Below, piece by piece: positions 6,231-9,758 of a DNA stretch of 9,758 bases. This stretch comes from an uncultured Microbacteriaceae bacterium (GTDB taxonomy: Bacteria > Actinomycetota > Actinomycetes > Actinomycetales > Microbacteriaceae). The stretch spans positions 1 to 9,758 of the forward strand of contig CAKUJB010000055.1 in NCBI GenBank assembly GCA_934661165.1, given 5' to 3'. Numbering within the stretch: the first letter of the stretch is position 1; each line of letters starts with the position of its first letter. A program made the position numbers and the translations under genes. Under the pieces are notes generated by a model. That model ran no database searches, was not told the DNA's origin, and worked only from the letters and a program-made list of their open reading frames with translations.

Positions 6231-6590
6231 TCAGCCGAACTGCATGCGTACGCTCTCCGCGGCGCGATTCAGCTCGGCGGTGGCCGCGCGCAATCGCCCG
6301 AATGCTTCCAATGCGTCGCGCTTGAGCCAGGGGAGATCCTCGTCATCTGCTTTGTCGACCTCGGCGGCGAGCTCGGACTCTGCGTCGGTGAGGGATTCGC
6401 GCTCGGCCGTCCATTGATCGAAAGCGTCGGCGTAGGCGTCGGATCGCGACTCCCACGTTCGTTGCGCGCGCTGGTAGTTCTCGAGCGCTGTGCGGAGATG
6501 GGGTGCCAGGTCAGCTCGAACGGCGAGTGCGTCGAGCGCTGCGCGCGACCCTTGGAGGGCTCTCAGATGGAACTTCTGTTGGTACGGCAT
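6231..6590 (-). CDS. coiled-coil protein of unknown function downstream of the capsid gene
   Basis: The 119-residue product is mostly helical and rich in Ala, Glu and Arg, with heptad-like spacing over residues about 35-113 (YQRAQRTWESRSDAYADAF through AELNRAAESVRMQFG). It has no Cys, no membrane segment and no catalytic motif I recognise. The start at 6590 is well supported by GGAGAGG seven bases upstream. It lies in the capsid module, so a structural, scaffolding or head-size role is conceivable, but nothing in the sequence shows it. The winged-helix gene begins five bases after its stop. I do not recognise the family. Confidence 0.72.
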   Translation of the reverse strand: MPYQQKFHLRALQGSRAALDALAVRADLAPHLRTALENYQRAQRTWESRSDAYADAFDQWTAERESLTDAESELAAEVDKADDEDLPWLKRDALEAFGRLRAATAELNRAAESVRMQFG

Positions 6591-6750
6591 CGCGCGACCT
6601 CTCCGATCCAGGGATGAACAGCGGCATCTCCGCTTTCGGGTCTGGGCCGCGGTTCAAGGTGCCGACGTCCTCGAAGGGGGCGTTGTCGTCGCCCCTCGAC
6701 AGCCGCGGCCGCCGGGGGGTGACGGCAAACGCCTCCTTCTCGGACAGCAT
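6511..6750 (-). CDS. small hypothetical protein overlapping the capsid stop
   Basis: A 79-residue frame starts with an ATG that overlaps the capsid stop as TGATG (6752-6748), the same junction used elsewhere in this element, suggesting translation by re-initiation. The first 60 or so residues are of mixed composition (MLSEKEAFAVTPRRPRL, then DDNAPFEDVGTLNRGPDP and AEMPLFIPGSE) and look plausible. The last 20 are Arg/Ser-rich and overlap the start of the coiled-coil gene by 80 bases, which looks like shadow sequence. If it is not real, the 159 bases between capsid and coiled-coil genes are non-coding. I recognise no family. Confidence 0.4.
   Translation of the reverse strand: MLSEKEAFAVTPRRPRLSRGDDNAPFEDVGTLNRGPDPKAEMPLFIPGSERSRDAVPTEVPSESPPRVARSARRTRRSS
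6598..6604 (-). promoter_or_regulatory. Shine-Dalgarno GGAGAGG of the coiled-coil gene
   Basis: On the minus strand GGAGAGG lies seven bases before the ATG at 6590, the best ribosome-binding site in the element. It fixes that start even though the small frame from 6750 overlaps it. Confidence 0.7.
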
Positions 6751-8159
6751 CACGCGCCCGCGATCGCCTTGTGGACGGCGAAGGCCGACGGGCGGGCGAG
6801 TTGCACGTCGCCGCGCCACGTGGCGAGCAGACCGAACGAGTTGTAGTCGGCGTAGCGCTCCTGCAGGAACTGCACGCGCATCTCGAGTCGCTGCCCGATC
6901 AGCAGCTTCGTCCAGTCCCCCGTGAACACGTCCGTCGCGGTGGTGTTGCTCCCCTGCGTGTAGCTCGGGATCTGCGGCGTCTCGAATCGGGGGACGTCGG
7001 TGAGCACGTCCGGCCAGCGCAGCGGCTGGTAGTCGCTCGCGTAGAGCTTGGAGTACTTCTGCGCGGCACGGGGCGACCAGATGATCGCGTTCGGCGCCTC
7101 GTTGGCCTTCTTCACCTGGTAGTGCAGGTCAAGAAGCTCGTTCCAGGGCGTCGACGAGGTGATCGTGGTGCCGTTCGTCGCCGTCACGCCGGCGGTCGCG
7201 CCGAGGACGTTGGGCGCGCCGGATACGGCGAGCAGGGCCGCGAGTACCCCGTCGGGGTTGGGCGGCGACGCGAGGTCGATTGCGCCGGCTCCGCTCTCGA
7301 TACCGCCGTAGAGCGCGGCGAGATCGAGTGCCGCAGCGAATGCGCCCGCGATCGACATCTCGAGCAGTTCGTCGGCGTTTGGCGTGTCCTGCAGCCACTC
7401 GTTCGAGCCCATCACGAGCGCCGACATCGTCTTGGCGGTCAGCGTGACGGAGTCGAGCGTCGGGTCGGTGGGGGTGATGGATCCGCCCTCGGTGGCGAAC
7501 GCCGCGGTCGGGTCGGCCGTGATCCGCCCGATCTTGACCGTTCCGGCGTCCATCGGGACGATCGTCGCGCCCGCCAGCAGCACGGACGAGATCGCGCGCG
7601 CCTTGTCGATGATCTCGTTCGACCAGACCGTCGGGACCACTGCGGAGGCGCCGGAAGTCGAGATCGAGCGGATGAACTGGCTGAGCGAGCCGTGGGTGCC
7701 CACGACAGCGCTATCGGCGGACGTGCGACGAGCGGTCTCGGCACGGACGATCGCGTGGGTGCCGAATGCCTCGCCCCGCATGAGCGCGGCGGGGGTGCCG
7801 TCGTCGCGGACCCACTCGCCGCGGCCCGCGGCACTCCGCGCGGACCCGTCGGCGATGGTCGAGATGTGCTCGCGGCCGGGCACGTCGGCGCCCGTCGGGT
7901 GGATCTCCGACTGGCGACGCTCGATCTCGGCGTCCTCGGCGTGATCCGACTCGAGAGACCTGAGCTCGCCGCGGACCCTGGCGATGTCGGTGTCGAGCTG
8001 CGAGCGTTCGGCTCGAAGGCGGTCGATCTCGAGCGAGTTGGGCGAGTCAGACTCGCGCTGCTGGGCGAGATCCTCGCCGGCGTCGTTGTAGCGGCTGATC
8101 AGGCCGTTCAGGTGGTCCTTCTTGCGGCTGATGAGCTGCTCAAGGGTGATCGTGGGCAT
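6750..8159 (-). CDS. HK97-family phage major capsid protein
   Basis: The 469-residue product forms the shell of a phage-type head. Residues about 5-90 are a charged coiled coil (LEQLISRKKDHLNGL through IARVRGELRSLES), corresponding to the delta or scaffold-like segment of HK97 capsid precursors. From about residue 155 the capsid fold follows: SLSQFIRSISTSGASAVVPTVW, a stretch ending FATEGGSITPTDPTLDSVTL, and MGSNEWLQDTPNADELLEMSIAGAF with AALYGG (about 282-287), then FTGDWTKLLIGQR and the LLATWRGDVQLARPSAF tail. I chose ATG 8159 over the longer frame from 8216 because GGAG lies six bases before it and MPTITLEQL is a usual beginning. No portal, protease or terminase is adjacent, odd for a complete prophage. 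It is intact, without frameshift. Confidence 0.92.
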   Translation of the reverse strand: MPTITLEQLISRKKDHLNGLISRYNDAGEDLAQQRESDSPNSLEIDRLRAERSQLDTDIARVRGELRSLESDHAEDAEIERRQSEIHPTGADVPGREHISTIADGSARSAAGRGEWVRDDGTPAALMRGEAFGTHAIVRAETARRTSADSAVVGTHGSLSQFIRSISTSGASAVVPTVWSNEIIDKARAISSVLLAGATIVPMDAGTVKIGRITADPTAAFATEGGSITPTDPTLDSVTLTAKTMSALVMGSNEWLQDTPNADELLEMSIAGAFAAALDLAALYGGIESGAGAIDLASPPNPDGVLAALLAVSGAPNVLGATAGVTATNGTTITSSTPWNELLDLHYQVKKANEAPNAIIWSPRAAQKYSKLYASDYQPLRWPDVLTDVPRFETPQIPSYTQGSNTTATDVFTGDWTKLLIGQRLEMRVQFLQERYADYNSFGLLATWRGDVQLARPSAFAVHKAIAGA

Positions 8160-8165
8160 GGCGTA

Positions 8166-8169
8166 CTCC
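8166..8169 (-). promoter_or_regulatory. Shine-Dalgarno GGAG of the capsid gene
   Basis: On the minus strand GGAG lies six bases before the ATG at 8159. It decides the capsid start in favour of the 469-residue form over an N-terminal extension with no ribosome-binding site. Confidence 0.65.
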
Positions 8170-8432
8170 GAACTGAGTGAGGTGGGACGGAGGGCGAGCG
8201 CCACTCCGTGCAGCACGTCTGGTCAGTCGGGCCGCCACGCGATCCGGAGGGAGCGGTGGCTGTAGCGCGAGCGCAGATGACAAGCATCGCCAGGCTAAGC
8301 CCGGCCGACGACATCGGGCCGGCGACACGCGAGCGAAACTCGATCGCAAAGATTCGCGCAATACCCCCCCCCTCCCTCTGCTCGCGGGGGGAGGGAAAAC
8401 CGAGGGGGCGCGGGGTGAGCGGGGGCCTTCTC

Positions 8433-8457
8433 AAAAAAAATCGGGCGAATTCGCGCG
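8433..8457 (-). terminator. probable Rho-independent terminator of the upstream module
   Basis: Read on the minus strand, CGCGCGAATTCGCCCG (8457-8442) is a palindrome with one C-C mismatch around an AATT loop. It is followed by one A and a run of eight T's (8440-8433). This is a reasonable intrinsic terminator ending transcription from the winged-helix/zinc-ribbon module before the capsid gene. The stem is short, so some read-through is likely. Confidence 0.5.
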
Positions 8458-8509
8458 GCGATGCCTCTAGCCATCTTCTCTAGTCCTCTCTTCTGTCCTC
8501 TCCTACTAG

Positions 8510-8602
8510 GTAGGACATTGAGCGTCCTACTGACGCGACACTCAGCGTCCTACTAGAGCCGGACGCTGAGTGTCCTACCCAGTAGGACGCTGAGTGTCCT
8601 AC
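8510..8602. repeat. array of four 21-base palindromic units at 23-25 base spacing
   Basis: Each unit has arms GTAGGAC and GTCCTAC around a seven-base centre. Units occupy 8510-8530 (both arms perfect), 8533-8553 (left arm degenerate), 8558-8578 (left arm GCCGGAC) and 8582-8602 (both arms perfect). Centres are 23, 25 and 24 bases apart. A fifth half-site TCCTAC at 8501-8506 keeps the same phase. The asymmetry of the unit centres points one way in units 1-2 and the other way in units 3-4, giving a perfect 14-base inverted repeat (8537-8550 and 8561-8574) across the middle. The array begins three bases after the stop of the winged-helix gene. Such arrays are typical of iterons of a replication origin, multi-site operators or phage packaging recognition sites; the sequence does not decide among them. 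Confidence 0.92.
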
Positions 8603-8605
8603 TGC

Positions 8606-8977
8606 TCAGAACGTCGTGTGTGCCGCCGTGGCGGTCTTTCGCCGCGGCTTGTATTTCACCAGGGGCAGGAGGCTGTAGCGCGCTCGGATGCCGTTCACGG
8701 CGGGCGCTGTGCGCACCATAGCGCCCGCCCTGATCAGCTCGGCGGTCACCCGCTCGACCGCTCGACGATCGCTGTCGGTCAGCATCGCGCCGGCGCCCAA
8801 CGCCTCGAGATCTGAGGGGCCGCGGCCGAGCGCGGTCGCGACGGCTTGCCAGCCGCAGAAGCTCTGAGGGTCGTCATCGTCGTCGAGCGCTGGGCGGGCA
8901 TATGCCGCGAGCGCGACTCGTTGATGCGGTGTGAGTCGCGGGTAGTCCATTGCGGCCGCTACGAGGTAGACGCCCAT
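8606..8977 (-). CDS. winged-helix-like protein next to the repeat array
   Basis: The 123-residue product has an N-terminal segment RLTPHQRVALAAYARPAL, an acidic run of five Asp, a helix FCGWQAVATALGRG, and a helix plus wing ADRRAVERVTAELIRAGAMV followed by NGIRARYSLLPL, ending in a basic tail (KYKPRRKTATAA). This layout suggests a winged-helix DNA-binding protein. The ATG at 8977 overlaps the upstream zinc-ribbon stop as TGATG, which selects it over the longer open frame. Its stop lies three bases from the palindromic array, and it is the obvious candidate, with its neighbours, to bind those sites as regulator or initiator; that is inference. I recognise no named family. Confidence 0.72.
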   Translation of the reverse strand: MGVYLVAAAMDYPRLTPHQRVALAAYARPALDDDDDPQSFCGWQAVATALGRGPSDLEALGAGAMLTDSDRRAVERVTAELIRAGAMVRTAPAVNGIRARYSLLPLVKYKPRRKTATAAHTTF

Positions 8978-9174
8978 CAGATGCCCCGGTCCTCGTAGCC
9001 GCCTGAATCCGGCAACTCGTCGACGTCGATGCAGCTCGGGCAGGTGCGCTCGATGACGCGCCCTGTCGGGCTGGTCCGGGTAAGCCAGTCGACGTCGGGC
9101 TCGTCGCGAGCGCCGCGGTAGGGCCTCCCGCACCGGGAGCAAGCTCGAGGGCTTGAGGTTCGTGGGGCGGGCAT
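8977..9174 (-). CDS. small zinc-ribbon protein
   Basis: The 65-residue protein contains two CxxC pairs, C12/C15 (CSRCGRPYRG) and C45/C48 (RTCPSCID), separated by 29 residues, a classic four-cysteine zinc-ribbon. The region between carries a WLTRTSPTGRV turn. Such small proteins are common in actinobacterial phages and integrative elements, usually of unknown function, and may bind nucleic acid or protein. The start ATG at 9174 abuts the upstream TAG stop, and the stop overlaps the next ATG as TGATG, so the three genes are probably translated as a coupled set. Confidence 0.75.
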   Translation of the reverse strand: MPAPRTSSPRACSRCGRPYRGARDEPDVDWLTRTSPTGRVIERTCPSCIDVDELPDSGGYEDRGI

Positions 9175-9708
9175 CTAGGTCGCCTCCCAGAGCTGCGCAG
9201 CGTTGCCGAGGTCGGACACCCCGTCGGCTCCCGTGTAGCGGACTCGGCCGAGTCGGACGAGCTCGCCGCGAGCGGTTGTGATGCGCTGCGGGGACCTCAG
9301 TGGGTATCGCTCGGGGTCGATCGCTGAGTACTCGCGGTAGAGCGCTACCAGCTGATCTCCCGTCAATGGGCCGCGAGCGCGGAGTAGCTCGAGGATGCCA
9401 GCCATGAGTGTGGAGAGCTTGGGCGCCGCGATGGGTGCCGCCGCCCGTGATGTGTGCGGATCTGTCTGGCGTACCCCTGCCCAGGGGTCGCGGTACTGGG
9501 TGTACTCGTCGAGTGGCACGGTCGATAGCTCGAGGCCAGGGAGCGTGGGGGCTTCGAGCTCCGTGGGGTGCGCCGGCGAGAGTCGCTGCGGAGCGATGTC
9601 TGTGGTCGGTGCGATGATGTGCTCGGTGATGGTGTCCGTTGTCGCCTCGGCGGATGCCCTTCCTATCCGAACCGCCGCCCGCTCCGTGTTGACCGGGCGG
9701 CGGTTCAT
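9175..9708 (-). CDS. phage-type winged-helix protein
   Basis: The 177-residue product has a disordered-looking first 75 residues rich in Thr, Pro and Ala, then the segment QTDPHTSRAAAPIAAP (81-96) that often precedes winged-helix domains in actinophage proteins. The domain covers about 98-177: MAGILELLRARGPLTGDQLVAL, PQRITTARGELVRLGRVRYTG and a final wing NAAQLWEAT. The helix-wing pattern resembles the protein at the tRNA end of the element, though the two are not close copies. The start at 9708 overlaps the upstream stop as ATGA. It is probably a transcriptional regulator or other DNA-binding protein of the element; target unknown. Confidence 0.75.
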   Translation of the reverse strand: MNRRPVNTERAAVRIGRASAEATTDTITEHIIAPTTDIAPQRLSPAHPTELEAPTLPGLELSTVPLDEYTQYRDPWAGVRQTDPHTSRAAAPIAAPKLSTLMAGILELLRARGPLTGDQLVALYREYSAIDPERYPLRSPQRITTARGELVRLGRVRYTGADGVSDLGNAAQLWEAT

Positions 9709-9758
9709 TTTGCGCCCCGGGGTGTGATCGGTTCGATGACGCGCTCGAGCGCGTCGAG
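9705..9758 (-). CDS. 3' end of an unidentified gene cut by the window edge
   Basis: The last 17 codons of a minus-strand frame enter from the right edge and end in LERVIEPITPRGAK. The stop overlaps the next start as ATGA, as expected for the preceding gene of the same operon. The fragment is too short to identify; its existence rests on the coupling pattern and the open frame. Confidence 0.45.
   Translation of the reverse strand, partial: LDALERVIEPITPRGAK

Larger units (their letters stand above)
8160..8605. other. gene-free control region between the two minus-strand modules
   Basis: No convincing gene lies in these 446 bases. From right to left, in the direction of transcription, it holds the palindromic repeat array (8510-8602), a polypyrimidine stretch on the plus strand (8472-8506), a terminator-like palindrome with an A8 run (8433-8457), a C9 run (8364-8372) beside a CCCTCCC/GGGAGGG inverted pair (8370-8376 and 8389-8395), and about 200 bases leading to the capsid start. 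I found no clear -35/-10 pair for the capsid gene. The length and structure suggest regulation, replication origin or packaging functions. Confidence 0.6.
5844..9758. mobile_element. one end of an integrated phage-like element or satellite at tRNA-Gln
   Basis: From the tRNA 3' end to the window edge the strand switches, every supported gene is on the minus strand, and the contents are phage-like: an HK97-fold capsid protein, three winged-helix proteins, a small zinc-ribbon protein and an array of palindromic repeats. Genes overlap or abut as in phage modules. A tRNA 3' end is the classic attachment site for tyrosine integrases. No integrase, terminase, portal, protease or tail gene lies in these 3.9 kb, and no second copy of the tRNA 3' segment is seen, so the far end lies outside. 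The exact attachment core cannot be set; it probably lies within about 5800-5845. Integration at this tRNA is inferred from position and gene content. Confidence 0.7.

Noticed and set aside
6771..8180. 469-codon open frame on the plus strand opposite the capsid gene
   Set aside because: Composition dominated by Arg, Gly and Val with no recognisable motif; the minus-strand capsid protein explains the region.
8108..8434. 108-codon minus-strand frame leading into the capsid start
   Set aside because: No domain, Arg/Pro/Ser-rich, spans homopolymer runs and overlaps the capsid start in another frame. No prohead protease is encoded here.
8501..8602. CRISPR array
   Set aside because: The units are palindromic sites about 24 bases apart with only 2-4 bases between them, partly inverted relative to each other, so there are no spacers and no cas genes.
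8978..9142. Longer start for the winged-helix gene beside the array
   Set aside because: The extension is Arg-rich shadow of the zinc-ribbon gene; the TGATG junction at 8979-8975 gives the natural start.

Overview
The window looks like the chromosome of a high-GC Gram-positive bacterium, probably an actinomycete of the Microbacteriaceae type. I infer this from the very GC-rich codon use, the gene order leuB - ilvE - FAH hydrolase - gltX, and several -10-like TANNNT boxes only a few bases upstream of start codons, as in leaderless actinobacterial mRNAs. The taxonomy is not proven.

Bases 1-5640 are ordinary chromosome read left to right. The 3' two thirds of leuB and a complete ilvE cover two steps of branched-chain amino acid synthesis. 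The ilvE stop overlaps the start of a fumarylacetoacetate-hydrolase-family gene, and a strong hairpin follows. A two-gene VapBC-type toxin-antitoxin cassette with a palindromic probable operator sits between this operon and gltX, and looks like a later insertion. gltX is followed by a single-domain universal stress protein gene and a hairpin.

At 5769-5843 there is an intact tRNA-Gln (anticodon CUG, CCA encoded). From its 3' end to the end of the window every convincing gene is on the minus strand and phage-like. Together with the tRNA position, this suggests one end of an integrated element using the tRNA 3' end as attachment site. Reading from the right edge on the minus strand, one module holds the tail of an unidentified gene, a winged-helix protein, a CxxC/CxxC zinc-ribbon protein and a second winged-helix-like protein, all overlapping or abutting. 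Next comes a roughly 450-base gene-free stretch with an array of palindromic repeats at 23-25 base spacing and a terminator-like hairpin. The second module is an HK97-fold major capsid protein, one questionable small frame, a coiled-coil protein and a third winged-helix protein whose frame runs antisense through the tRNA into host DNA.

No portal, prohead protease, terminase, tail or integrase gene is visible beside the capsid gene. A lone capsid gene with small DNA-binding proteins and a repeat array fits a phage satellite or capsid-encoding integrative element better than a complete prophage. The rest of the element, with any integrase, primase or terminase, would lie beyond base 9758.
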